DNA from: Leptolyngbya sp. KIOST-1
GTDB lineage: Bacteria > Cyanobacteriota > Cyanobacteriia > Phormidesmidales > Phormidesmidaceae
Reading direction: 5' to 3'
Length of the DNA stretch: 64,000 nucleotides
Assembly (NCBI RefSeq): GCF_000763385.1
Contig: NZ_JQFA01000002.1
Location: 1,736,001-1,800,000, forward strand
Shown here piece after piece: positions 29,645 to 37,470 of the stretch (within the stretch, counting starts at the first letter, position 1; the number at the start of each line of letters is the position of its first letter). Below the pieces are notes generated by a model. The model made no database searches. It was not told where the DNA came from and saw only the letters and a list, made by a program, of their open reading frames with translations. A program made the translations under genes and the position numbers.

Positions 29645-30433
29645 CATGCCGGGAAAATGCTCAATCTGGGCATAGCCGCTAAAGACCAGCTGTCGGCCCT
29701 TGGTTTCGAGCCGGTTCACCCGCAGCAAGACACCATCCAGGTTAAAGCGCTCCAGGTCCACCATGCGGTTCAGTACCTCGGCAAACCCCCTGGTCAACGT
29801 GGCCGACAGCGGGATCATGTCCTCGGAGATGCCCTCCGGCGAAAATTCAGCGTCGGCAAAAATAATTCGTCGCCGCTTTTCCACCGTGACCTTAGCCAGC
29901 AGCTGAATGGGCACATCCTTGCGGTTGGGCAAATCGGTCTTGGCGGTAATCTTGACGGCCTGCTCAGGCAGCAGGGTAATGTGGATATCCCGAAAAGTCA
30001 CCGGGTCGCCCCCGGAAAGGGAGGTCACCGCGTCATCGGTAACCCCCTCCAGGTGCTGGCGCACCAGCTCGGCCTCAAAGGCGCGGTTGATGGCGTCTTC
30101 GTTGAGGACCACCTGGGCCACGGCCTGGGTGGGCTGGCGCAGGCGAATTTTGCCGCCGATCGCGGAGCCGACATCGATCGCCACCGCATCGGTCTCGAAC
30201 ATCATCTCCGCCGCCTCAAACTCTTTGCGGATGACCAGGCCACGCCCCTCCATCCGAAAGCTGTCAATCGTGCCCTGCAACAGCTTGCTGGGCGGCGAAC
30301 AGCGCACCTCCACCTCCACAGCATCACTGCGGCTGAACAGGTGCCGCAGCGACTGGGTAGCCACAGAGTTGATCATCCGTTCGCCAAAGTCATTGGACCC
30401 TTTGGATTGAAACCCGGTAAAGCCACCGAACAT
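29639..30433 (-). CDS. DUF2993 (LmeA-like) lipid-binding protein
   Basis: A 264-residue protein of the DUF2993/LmeA family, beta-rich proteins thought to bind phospholipids at the envelope. The N-terminal part (GERMINSVATQSLRHLFSRSDAVEV) and the C-terminal RVNRLETKGRQLVFSGYAQI block are typical of the cyanobacterial type. It has no signal peptide. A TTG fifteen bases upstream (30448) could start translation, but the ATG at 30433 is the better choice. Same strand as the ExbB-like gene, about 120 bp upstream of it. Confidence 0.85.
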   Translation of the reverse strand: MFGGFTGFQSKGSNDFGERMINSVATQSLRHLFSRSDAVEVEVRCSPPSKLLQGTIDSFRMEGRGLVIRKEFEAAEMMFETDAVAIDVGSAIGGKIRLRQPTQAVAQVVLNEDAINRAFEAELVRQHLEGVTDDAVTSLSGGDPVTFRDIHITLLPEQAVKITAKTDLPNRKDVPIQLLAKVTVEKRRRIIFADAEFSPEGISEDMIPLSATLTRGFAEVLNRMVDLERFNLDGVLLRVNRLETKGRQLVFSGYAQIEHFPGMV

Positions 30434-30761
30434 AGAGGTTAATACCAACCTAAATTCCCCTATTGTTGTAACAAAATATGAAGCTCAATGACAGCGACCA
30501 TTGCTAATGCCTTCCATTGGAGATGCTGATAGCTGCCCTTAGAGAGGCCAGCAGCGGTGCTGATAGCCCAAGAATCAGAGCTTACAGCTTCCACCCTGGT
30601 TTTTGAGATCGGCCGTGACAACGCTGATGGGATAAGGGGTGTAGCCAAAATCGATGATACACCCTAGTACCCTGCGGCATCGGTCAGCCAACCGTTCCTG
30701 AAACCTGAAACCCAGTACCTGAAACCCTCAGCAATGGTTGCCCTATGTCTGCCCGCCAGTA
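30434..30761. repeat. Spacer with M2 element copy and tandem repeat
   Basis: A 328-bp spacer between aroF and the DUF2993 gene. It holds an M2 copy whose best part is 30600-30668 (AACGCTGATGGGATAAGG, then the right end AATCGATGATACACCCTAG at 30649-30667). It also holds the CCTGAAACC tandem repeat at 30698-30727. No gene is seen. Confidence 0.5.
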
Positions 30762-31631
30762 CTAGGCCGCGATCGCCCCTGTGCCAACCTCCAGCGCTGC
30801 GGGCGCAGGAACTAGGCGACGCCCCAAGGCCGCCGCAATGGGTTCGAGGCTACGGGCTAGCCGGACCATCTCCTCCAGGGTAAGGGCCTGGCGGGCGTCT
30901 GACACCGATTCATCGGGCACTGGGTGACATTCTACAATCAGCCCGTCCGCCCCAGCGGCGATCGCGGCCCGAGCCAAATCCGGCACCAGCTCACGCTTAC
31001 CGGCGGCGTGGCTGGGGTCCACCATCACCGGCAGATGGGTGATCTGCTTCAGCGCCACCACCGCGCCCAAATCCAGCACATTGCGGGTGTAAGTGTCAAA
31101 GCTGCGAATGCCCCGTTCACAGAGAATCACGCTGGGGTTGCCGTGGCTGAGGATGTATTCCGCCGCCATCACAAACTCCTCCAGGGTGGCCGCCAGGCCC
31201 CGCTTCAGCAGCACCGGCTTGCGGGTGCGGCCCAGAGCCTTGAGCAGGTCAAAGTTCTGCATGTTGCGGCTGCCCACCTGCAGCACATCCACATAGTCGG
31301 CCATCAGTTCAATCTGGTCGATCGCCATCACCTCCGAGATCACCGGCACCTGAAACCGCTGGCGCAGGTCAGCTAAAATTCGCAGCCCGGCCTCGCCCAG
31401 CCCCTGGAAGGCGTAGGGCGACGTGCGCGGCTTGAACACCCCGCCCCGCAGCGCCTGCACGGGGGCAAAAGAGAGCTGGCGGGCCACCTGCTCCATCTGG
31501 GCGGCGCTTTCAACGGCGCAGGGACCACCCACAATCAGCAGAGTTTCGCCACCCACGGCGACGGTGTCGGAGAGGGCTACAACCGAACGGTGGTCAGGGT
31601 CAGATTTACGGGTCAACGCGGCATCTTTCAT
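30762..31631 (-). CDS. aroF: 3-deoxy-7-phosphoheptulonate (DAHP) synthase
   Basis: Condenses phosphoenolpyruvate with erythrose 4-phosphate, the first committed step of the shikimate pathway to Phe, Tyr and Trp. The 289-residue protein is the short AroF/KDO8P-synthase-like (type I-beta) form. GGPCAVES and GVFKPRTSPYAFQG bind PEP and sugar phosphate. GSRNMQNFDLLKALG, HLPVMVDPSHAAGKRE and VECHPVPDESVSDARQALT complete the family set. It lacks an N-terminal ACT-like or chorismate-mutase regulatory domain beyond a short extension, so allosteric control is not evident. Control is instead visible upstream: a leader peptide and a terminator/antiterminator precede the ATG at 31631. Confidence 0.97.
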   Translation of the reverse strand: MKDAALTRKSDPDHRSVVALSDTVAVGGETLLIVGGPCAVESAAQMEQVARQLSFAPVQALRGGVFKPRTSPYAFQGLGEAGLRILADLRQRFQVPVISEVMAIDQIELMADYVDVLQVGSRNMQNFDLLKALGRTRKPVLLKRGLAATLEEFVMAAEYILSHGNPSVILCERGIRSFDTYTRNVLDLGAVVALKQITHLPVMVDPSHAAGKRELVPDLARAAIAAGADGLIVECHPVPDESVSDARQALTLEEMVRLARSLEPIAAALGRRLVPAPAALEVGTGAIAA

Positions 31632-31680
31632 GGTGAGCAGAGGAATAAAGGACTAGAAGACAAAGCCATGGAATGGGCAA

Positions 31681-31709
31681 TAAAAAACCCGGAGCGGCTG
31701 GCTCCGGGT
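31681..31709 (-). terminator. Intrinsic terminator of the aroF attenuator
   Basis: On the minus strand ACCCGGAGC (31709-31701) pairs perfectly with GCTCCGGGT (31695-31687) around a 5-base loop, then six T (31687-31682). It ends about 50 bases before the aroF start codon, so transcription must read through it to express aroF. Confidence 0.9.
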
Positions 31710-31751
31710 CAGGGAAAGGGCGTAGGAGAACCTAGCGCCAGCCTGACCCGG
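31704..31751 (-). promoter_or_regulatory. Antiterminator pairing of the aroF attenuator
   Basis: CCGGGTCAGG (minus strand, 31751-31742, inside the end of the leader ORF) is perfectly complementary to CCTGACCCGG (31713-31704). The latter shares six bases with the 5' arm of the terminator stem. The two pairings exclude each other. A ribosome stalled at the aromatic codons leaves the first segment free and favours read-through; one that reaches the leader stop covers it and favours termination. Confidence 0.8.
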
Positions 31752-31815
31752 CGGCGTAAAAAAAGGCGTAGTACCAGCTAGAGAGGGGCGAAGGGGACGG
31801 GGTGTGCATCGTCAT
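31732..31815 (-). CDS. Aromatic-rich leader peptide of aroF
   Basis: A 27-codon reading frame starting ATG ACG ATG at 31815 and ending TAG at 31732. The peptide contains WYYAFFYAAGSGW, that is two Trp, three Tyr and two Phe in 13 residues, all three end products of the shikimate pathway. A second ATG two codons in could also start translation. No strong ribosome-binding site precedes it, which is common in cyanobacteria. The stop lies 23 bases before the terminator stem. Position, composition and overlap with the antiterminator segment make this a control peptide rather than a functional protein. Confidence 0.82.
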   Translation of the reverse strand: MTMHTPSPSPLSSWYYAFFYAAGSGWR

Positions 31816-32235
31816 CAGGGCAGAACTAGGGCTAGAAAAAACAAAACCGCAGAGGGTAAGCTCCACGGTTCACAAGGTTGGCAACACAAAACGTGCTCAC
31901 GGCCTGTGAACCGGGGGCTGCCACCAAAAATAAAAAGACTGGGCCGAAGCAATCATGGCTGCGGATCGAACAAAAACATACCTGCAATCTAGCAGGGCTT
32001 TGGGGAAGCGTCAACCAAGGCCAACCCGCAGGGGCAAACGGCCCATGCCCTGAACAAACGGAGGGATTCAACCCCATAGGGTTCAGGCCTCCCGAAATTC
32101 ACGGAAACTCAAAGTTCATGGGTTTCCCGGAGTACATCCCAACATCGTAAACCTAGGATGAAGACACCTGACCAACCAAAATTGGCAGGCCGTCAGCCCC
32201 TCCGCGATTGGGAAATAGCCACCAGGGAGATCGCT
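31816..32235. other. Spacer upstream of aroF leader
   Basis: A 420-bp divergent spacer. The aroF leader promoter must lie in the first about 100 bases on the minus strand (TTGTGA and TTACCC are possible elements near 31875 and 31858, weakly supported). Farther out there is a CCGCAGGGGCAAACGGCC fragment related to the GGCGTTGCTGAA element core, and a CCCCATAGGGTTCAGGCCT stretch. No gene is seen. Confidence 0.4.
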
Positions 32236-32394
32236 ATGGTTTGGGAACTCTGTATCCGCTATGCCAACGGCAAAGAAACGGTTTTGGACGTCTTTCAAAG
32301 CCTCGAAATAGCCCAAAATCGGGTGGACAAGCTCTATGCCGAAGGCTATCCCATGCATTTTGCCTACTTTGTCAGGCCGGGCTGCGTAACCTAG
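32236..32394 (+). CDS. Small conserved hypothetical protein
   Basis: A 52-residue protein starting MVWELCIRYANGKETVLDVF and containing AQNRVDKLYAEGYPMHFAYF. It looks like a compact alpha/beta domain typical of small conserved cyanobacterial proteins; I cannot name the family. The frame is open from 32158, but the ATG at 32236 begins the conserved-looking part. Its TAG stop lies inside the end of the M2-type hairpin at 32390-32431, so the repeat appears to have landed on the 3' end and now supplies the stop codon. Confidence 0.7.
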   Translation: MVWELCIRYANGKETVLDVFQSLEIAQNRVDKLYAEGYPMHFAYFVRPGCVT

Positions 32395-32431
32395 GGGCTG
32401 TCATCACTTAGTTTGTATGACACGCCCTGGG
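32390..32431. repeat. Minimal M2 element: two terminal repeats face to face
   Basis: CCTAGGGGCTGTCATC and ATGACACGCCCTGGG (inverse, with mismatches) are separated by only 11 bases. This is the M2 terminal repeat pair with no interior. It lies between convergent genes (32236-32394 and frr) and could serve both as a transcription terminator. Confidence 0.6.
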
Positions 32432-32451
32432 CCAACGGATGGCTGACTGGG

Positions 32452-33012
32452 CTACACGGTCATAATGTCTTTTTCTTTAGCGGCTAGGGCTTCGTCGAGC
32501 TTGGCGATGTACTTATCCGTCAGCTTCTGAATTTCATCCTGGGCATCCCGCGACTCGTCTTCGGAGATATCGCTGGCTTTTTCAAGCTTTTTCACGGCGT
32601 CGATGCCGCCGCGCCGCTGGTTACGGATCGAGACGCGACCTTCCTCAGCCACTTTGCCCGCCGTTTTGACAAACTCCTTGCGGCGCTCGCTGGTCAGCGG
32701 CGGAATGTTGAGGCGAATGACTCGTCCATCGTTGTTGGGGGTGAGGCCCACGTCCGACATCGAAATGGCTTTTTCGATGGTGGTCAGGCTACCGGCGTCG
32801 AAGGGCTGAATCATCAGCGTGCTGGCGTCGGGGGTGGTGATGTTGGCCAGGGACTTGAGCGGAGTCTGGGCCCCGTAGTAGTCGATCTCGATGCGATCGA
32901 GCAGAGAGGCATTGGCGCGACCCGTGCGGATGGTGTTGAAGTTGCGCTGGGTCGCCTCAACAGACTTCTGCATCTGGTCTTCGGTTTCGAGCAAAATATC
33001 GTCAACTGACAT
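32452..33012 (-). CDS. frr: Ribosome recycling factor
   Basis: Releases ribosomes from mRNA after termination together with EF-G. The 186-residue protein has the three-helix bundle blocks ([54 protein letters not shown]) and ends with the conserved KEKDIMTV. The ATG at 33012 is chosen over a GTG just before it. The reading frame overlaps the 3' end of pyrH by 11 bases, so the two are an operon with coupled translation, as in most bacteria. Confidence 0.98.
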   Translation of the reverse strand: MSVDDILLETEDQMQKSVEATQRNFNTIRTGRANASLLDRIEIDYYGAQTPLKSLANITTPDASTLMIQPFDAGSLTTIEKAISMSDVGLTPNNDGRVIRLNIPPLTSERRKEFVKTAGKVAEEGRVSIRNQRRGGIDAVKKLEKASDISEDESRDAQDEIQKLTDKYIAKLDEALAAKEKDIMTV

Positions 33013-33745
33013 CACAATCCTCTCCTACAATCGTGCCGATAGGTTCGCCCATCAGCGCTCGCTTGATGTTACCGGGCACCGACAGGTCAAATACCATGAT
33101 AGGGATCTTGTTGTCCTTGCACAGGGCGATCGCGGTGCTGTCCATCACTTTCAGGTCGTGCTTGAGCACATGGCCGTAGGTGAGGGTGCGGTAGCGCTTG
33201 GCGTCTGGGTTTAGTTTAGGGTCAGAATCGTAGACGCCGTCAACTTTGGTTGCCTTGAATACCACTTCGGCGTTGATCTCCGCTGCGCGCAGGGCGGCGG
33301 TAGTGTCGGTGGTAAAGAATGGGTTGCCGGAGCCAGCCCCAAAAATAACCACCCGGTTTTTCTCCAGGTGGCGAATGGCGCGGCGGCGGATGTAGGGCTC
33401 GGCGACCTCCTGCATGGCGATCGCCGTCTGCACCCGGGTGGGCACCCCCATGCGCTCCAGCGAGTCCTGCAGGGTCATGGCATTCATCACCGTGGCAATC
33501 ATGCCGATGTAGTCGGCGGTGGCCCGGTCCATCCCCGAGGCCGACCCCTTAATGCCCCGAAAGATGTTGCCCGCACCGACGACAATGGCGATCTCAATTC
33601 CTTCTTTGGTGACCTCAGCAATTTCGGCGGTAATTGCTTCTACAACGCTCTGATCGATGCCGTAGTCCATATCGCCCATCAGGGCTTCGCCGCTCAGTTT
33701 TAGCAGTACTCGCCGATAGGGTTTTTCCATATAGGTTGCATCCAT
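33002..33745 (-). CDS. pyrH: UMP kinase
   Basis: Phosphorylates UMP to UDP in pyrimidine biosynthesis. The 247-residue amino-acid-kinase-fold protein carries [22 protein letters not shown], the [13 protein letters not shown] segment and the [18 protein letters not shown] nucleotide-binding block. The first ATG is at 33745; an ATG five codons in ([11 protein letters not shown]) is an alternative. Operon with frr. Confidence 0.98.
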   Translation of the reverse strand: MDATYMEKPYRRVLLKLSGEALMGDMDYGIDQSVVEAITAEIAEVTKEGIEIAIVVGAGNIFRGIKGSASGMDRATADYIGMIATVMNAMTLQDSLERMGVPTRVQTAIAMQEVAEPYIRRRAIRHLEKNRVVIFGAGSGNPFFTTDTTAALRAAEINAEVVFKATKVDGVYDSDPKLNPDAKRYRTLTYGHVLKHDLKVMDSTAIALCKDNKIPIMVFDLSVPGNIKRALMGEPIGTIVGEDCDVS

Positions 33746-33803
33746 AGGAAGCTGGTGTAGTAAGGTCTAGAAGTTCCATCCCACTATACTTGCTTCCCCT
33801 GCC

Positions 33804-34478
33804 ATGATGGCTACTGCGCTTGTGCAAATCGGACTGGTAGCTGCCTGGCTGGCGGTGGTCGGGGGAGCGGCTGAGGGGCTGCGCCGCACCGCTAACCTCG
33901 ACGCCGAAATTACCCGCAAAATTGTCCACATTGGGGCCGGGCACGTGATTTTGCTGGCCTGGTGGCTAAACACCCCCGCCTGGATGGGAATAGCGGCCTC
34001 GGTGGTGTTTAGCGGGGTGGCGTTGCTGTCCTACCGGCTGCCCATTCTGCCGGGCATCAACGGCGTGGGGCGCAACAGTCTGGGAACGTTTTTCTATGCC
34101 CTCAGCATTGGGGTGCTGACCGCTATCTTCTGGCCCCTGGGGCTACCTCAGTACGCCGCCATTGGCATTCTGGTGATGACCTGGGGCGACGGTCTGGCCG
34201 CCCTGATCGGGCAAAACTTTGGCCGTCACACCTACAAAATTTTTGGCAATCAAAAAAGCTGGGAGGGCAGCCTGACGATGGCTGTGGCCAGCTTTCTGGT
34301 GTGCTTTTTGGTGCTGGGTTTTACGGCGGGGTTTACCGGGGTGGCCGGGGGTACGGCCCTGGGCGTGGCGATCGCCTCCACCCTGCTGGAAACGCTGTCC
34401 TTCTTCGGCCTCGACAACCTGACCGTGCCCCTGGGCAGCGCGGCGCTGGCCTATGGGGTGATGGGGTGGGTGGGGTGA
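33804..34478 (+). CDS. Phytol/dolichol kinase family membrane protein
   Basis: A 224-residue protein with six or seven hydrophobic helices of the CTP-dependent polyprenol kinase family (phytol kinase VTE5 and phytyl-phosphate kinase VTE6 are plant members). The signature TRKIVHIGAGHVILL, the central GDGLAALIGQNFGRH and KSWEGSLTMAVASF blocks are present. In cyanobacteria it probably recycles phytol released from chlorophyll into tocopherol and chlorophyll synthesis. Starts at the ATG pair at 33804, divergent from pyrH. A G-rich tandem repeat begins at its stop codon. Confidence 0.88.
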   Translation: MMATALVQIGLVAAWLAVVGGAAEGLRRTANLDAEITRKIVHIGAGHVILLAWWLNTPAWMGIAASVVFSGVALLSYRLPILPGINGVGRNSLGTFFYALSIGVLTAIFWPLGLPQYAAIGILVMTWGDGLAALIGQNFGRHTYKIFGNQKSWEGSLTMAVASFLVCFLVLGFTAGFTGVAGGTALGVAIASTLLETLSFFGLDNLTVPLGSAALAYGVMGWVG

Positions 34479-34528
34479 GGGGGTGGGTGGGTGTCGGGTG
34501 GGCGGGTGGCGGGTGGGCGGGTGGGTGA
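34479..34528. repeat. G-rich tandem repeat (GGGTGGGC-type)
   Basis: About 50 bases of GGGTGGGTG / GGCGGGTGGC units immediately after the stop of the phytol-kinase-like gene, between convergent genes. There are more than six runs of three or more G on one strand, so it has strong quadruplex potential. Confidence 0.7.
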
Positions 34529-34610
34529 TACAGAGGGAAAGCGAGACCCGGTAGGGGCAAACGGTTGTTTGACCTCAACCAAATCGCGGGTGGCCAGGCA
34601 GGCTTTCGGA

Positions 34611-35708
34611 TTATGTAGCTTTTGAAGTCTTTGATTTGGCCTTTTGCCGCTTGGGGTTGGGGTTAGCGGTTTTCCCGACGCCTGGACTGCGGCGAGGTTG
34701 CGGCCCATCGCTGTTGGAGGACTCCGCCGGGGCCAACCCCTGGGCTTGTGCCCCCGGCTTCAGCAGCGCCAGCCGCAGCCGCTGTCGTTGGGCGGGCTCT
34801 AGGTAATGCTGCTGGTAGCCCTGCCACTGCTGCCAGGCGGCGTGACGGCGATCGCCCAGCAGAGCAAACAGCGTCGGCATTTGGCCCCTGGCGTTGGGTA
34901 CCACCTCGCCAATCCAGTCTTCCAGCACGGTGCTGTCCTGCAGGTCCCCCAGGGTGTCCTGCATGGCGCTGAGTCGCTCGATGTCGGCTTCTAGCGCGCC
35001 GGGATACAGATCGCTGACCAGACGCAGCTGGTAGCGCACCCGCTTCACCTGTTTGCGCAGGCTGTGCAGGGTTGGTCCCCGGTCTGCGATCAGCGCATCG
35101 GTTTCGGCCTGGGTCAGGTGCAGGTTGACGATCAGCCCGCCAGGGTGGGCTGTGGTGCCCACCCACCAGCCGGGGTGCAGCCACAGCTGACTCACCAGCG
35201 GCAGCACCAGGTCGGGGACCACCTGGTCGGCGGGTAGGGCTGCGATCGCGCCATAGATCGGGTTTTTGACCCAGCCGGTGAGGGACTGCTTGAGCTCGGT
35301 GTAGCGATCGCCCCGGAGCAGTTTTCTGACCCGCTTAAAGGTTTTGTGGCGCTCTTTGGCCAGCTTCAGCAGCCCTAGGCCCAGGCGCTGTTGCTCAGGG
35401 CTGGGCAGGTGGGGAGCATAGCGATCGCGCAGGATGGCCCAAATCACATCCAGGTCGCGCAGGCGGCCCAGCCTGCGCCCCACCGCAGCAATATTGGCTT
35501 CGCGCCCCGCCTTAGGCAACTCCAGGCCAACCTCAAACACATGCACGGCGGTCCGCAGCCGCCTGAGCCCCACTCGCATCTGGTGGAGGGGCTCAGGGTC
35601 GGTGTCGGCCAGCACTAGCGGTTCGTAGGCCACCACCTGCTTGAGGTACTTGGCGATCGCCCCGTGGGCCAGATCCCCTAACGCAATCTGTCTCTGTGCC
35701 GTTGCCAT
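34611..35708 (-). CDS. CHAD domain protein
   Basis: A 365-residue protein with a CHAD domain (conserved histidine alpha-helical domain), which binds polyphosphate. Two halves are visible, each with a His/Arg/Lys-rich helix: HQMRVGLRRLRTAVHVFE near residue 42 and LHSLRKQVKRVRYQLRLVSDLY near 215. About 50 basic, Pro-rich residues end the protein. A TTG eight codons upstream (35732) is possible, but the ATG at 35708 is preferred. Likely associates with polyphosphate granules; no ppk is nearby. Confidence 0.9.
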   Translation of the reverse strand: MATAQRQIALGDLAHGAIAKYLKQVVAYEPLVLADTDPEPLHQMRVGLRRLRTAVHVFEVGLELPKAGREANIAAVGRRLGRLRDLDVIWAILRDRYAPHLPSPEQQRLGLGLLKLAKERHKTFKRVRKLLRGDRYTELKQSLTGWVKNPIYGAIAALPADQVVPDLVLPLVSQLWLHPGWWVGTTAHPGGLIVNLHLTQAETDALIADRGPTLHSLRKQVKRVRYQLRLVSDLYPGALEADIERLSAMQDTLGDLQDSTVLEDWIGEVVPNARGQMPTLFALLGDRRHAAWQQWQGYQQHYLEPAQRQRLRLALLKPGAQAQGLAPAESSNSDGPQPRRSPGVGKTANPNPKRQKAKSKTSKAT

Positions 35709-35859
35709 AGCTGTTCTCGGGTAACGTAACAATCAGCTACTACTCAATCAGTAACACGGTCCCCTGAGGGGTGCGTTCGGCGTTGGTTTTTCGTAATATC
35801 AGGTAGTACAAGTTTTCTGCTTCCACAGTTGCCCAGGCCAGATCAGGAGTTGCTAACCC

Positions 35860-36345
35860 GTGAATGCTCCCCCGTTCTCCCCGCTCGAACTCACCGATCG
35901 CGTGCTGACGATGGCCAAAACCGGCGTCTACCGCCAGTCGGTGTTTGAAGCCCTGGGGCCAGTGGCCACCCAGCGCCAAATTCGCGCCGCGATCGCCCAG
36001 GCCAAGCAGTTTGGCCTCTACACCGTTGCCGCCCTGCGCGACGAAGACTTGGGCACCTACTACCAGGTAGAACCGGCCAGCTACGAGTCGTTTCAGGCCG
36101 CCGCCAAGGCCCTGGCCGCAGGTTCCCCCCCGGATAGCTTGGCCGACCAGGTGGTGGCCACCCACAGTGCTCTGCGGGCCATGTTGAGCGCCGTGGCCAG
36201 CAGCACCCTGGGCCTGGGGCTGTTAGGCGGCTGGTGCCTGCTCGACGGCCACACCCAGCTGGGCCATGGCCTGTGGCTGGGAGCAGGGGTCGCCGGGGGA
36301 CTGTGGAGTTTGCAGCGGTGGATTGCGCGGCGGGCGCTGGGGTGA
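35860..36345 (+). CDS. Conserved hypothetical protein with C-terminal membrane helices
   Basis: A 161-residue protein. The first about 85 residues look like a winged-helix-like soluble domain (RVLTMAKTGVYRQSVFEALGPVATQRQIRAAIAQAKQFGLY). Two hydrophobic helices follow (about 111-128 and 135-152). The GTG at 35860 starts it, preceded by CAGGAG at a suitable distance. I do not recognise a named family. A G-rich repeat follows its stop. Confidence 0.7.
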   Translation: MNAPPFSPLELTDRVLTMAKTGVYRQSVFEALGPVATQRQIRAAIAQAKQFGLYTVAALRDEDLGTYYQVEPASYESFQAAAKALAAGSPPDSLADQVVATHSALRAMLSAVASSTLGLGLLGGWCLLDGHTQLGHGLWLGAGVAGGLWSLQRWIARRALG

Positions 36346-36346
36346 A

Positions 36347-36386
36347 TGGGTGGATGGGTGGGAGGGTGGATGGGTGGGAGGGTGGC
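36347..36386. repeat. G-rich tandem repeat (GGGTGGAT-type)
   Basis: Units of GGGTGGAT and GGGTGGGA begin at the stop codon of the preceding gene. A C-rich inverse, TACCCATCCACCCATCCACC, lies at 36501-36522, directly against the stop of the convergent pip gene. The 36346-36522 spacer is therefore bounded by opposed copies. Confidence 0.7.
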
Positions 36387-36500
36387 ATACCAAAACTGGG
36401 ATGCATGACCTCAATTTCCAAAAGGCCAATCGTTGATGCAGCTCAGCCGTAGGCTTTATTGCATTCGCTCAGAGTATTCGGGACTCACACCTAACCCTCT

Positions 36501-36522
36501 TACCCATCCACCCATCCACCCC
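36501..36522. repeat. C-rich repeat abutting pip stop codon
   Basis: Inverse orientation of the repeat at 36347-36386, ending exactly at the pip stop. On the pip transcript it is a G-rich 3' tail, mirroring the other side. Confidence 0.65.
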
Positions 36523-37470
36523 TCATCGGCGGGCAAATTCGTCCGTCGCCTCGATCAGCGCATCGGTAATGCCCGGCTCCAGGGCGGAGTGACCGGCCTC
36601 CTGCACCATCACAAACTGGGCTTCGGGCCAGGCCCGGTGCAGTTCCCAGGCGGTGGTAGCGGGGCAGACAATGTCGTAGCGGCCCTGCACAATCACGCCG
36701 GGAATGTGGCGAATGCGGTCCACCTGGCGCAGGATGTGGTCATCGGTGGCAAAAAAGCCGCGATTGACGAAGTAATGGCACTCAATACGGGCAAAGGCAA
36801 CGGCAAACTCATCGGCGCTGAAGTGGCGCAACAGGCCGGGGTCTTGCAGCAGCTTGCTAGTGCTGGCCTCCCACACCGCCCAGGCGCGGGCCGCCACCAG
36901 CCGTTCTTCGGCACTGTCGCTGGTGAGGCGACGGTAGTAGGCAGCCACCAGGTCATCGCGCTCGGCCTCGGGGATGGGGGCGAGGTAGTTCTCCCAGGCG
37001 TCGGGGTAGAGGTAGCTGGCCCCCTGCTGATAGAACCAGCTAATCTCGCGCTGGCGCAGGGTAAAAATGCCGCGCAAAATCAGACCCTCGCAGCGATCGG
37101 GGTGGGTCTGGGCGTAGGCCAGCGCCAGGGTGCTGCCCCAGCTGCCGCCAAATACCGTCCAGCGATCGATACCCAGGTGGACGCGGATTGTTTCGATGTC
37201 CTCCACCAGGGCCCAGGTGGTGTTCCCCTCCAGCTCGGCGTGGGGAAAACTCTTGCCGCAGCCCCGCTGGTCAAACAGCACCACTCGCCACCGCTCGGGG
37301 TCAAAGAACTGGCGGTAGGTGGGGTTGGTGCCGCCGCCCGGCCCCCCGTGCAAAAACACCACCGGCTTGCCCTCCGGGTTACCCACCTGCTCCAGGTAGA
37401 GCCGATGCCGATCTGAGACGGACAGATACTCGGTGTGATAGGGCTCAATGGGCGGATACAGTTGGCGCAT
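36523..37470 (-). CDS. pip: Proline iminopeptidase
   Basis: An alpha/beta-hydrolase of 315 residues that removes N-terminal proline from peptides. The oxyanion motif HGGPGGG, the nucleophile elbow GGSWGSTLAL, the acid Asp in QGRYDIVCP and the His in QEAGHSA are all present. MRQLYPPIEPY at the start is the family N-terminus, which places translation at the ATG at 37470 although the frame is open to 37515. Soluble and cytoplasmic. Confidence 0.95.
   Translation of the reverse strand: MRQLYPPIEPYHTEYLSVSDRHRLYLEQVGNPEGKPVVFLHGGPGGGTNPTYRQFFDPERWRVVLFDQRGCGKSFPHAELEGNTTWALVEDIETIRVHLGIDRWTVFGGSWGSTLALAYAQTHPDRCEGLILRGIFTLRQREISWFYQQGASYLYPDAWENYLAPIPEAERDDLVAAYYRRLTSDSAEERLVAARAWAVWEASTSKLLQDPGLLRHFSADEFAVAFARIECHYFVNRGFFATDDHILRQVDRIRHIPGVIVQGRYDIVCPATTAWELHRAWPEAQFVMVQEAGHSALEPGITDALIEATDEFARR

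Noticed and set aside
34479..36522. CRISPR-like repeat array
   Set aside because: Units are 7-8 bases, contiguous and G-rich with no unique spacers; these are simple tandem repeats.
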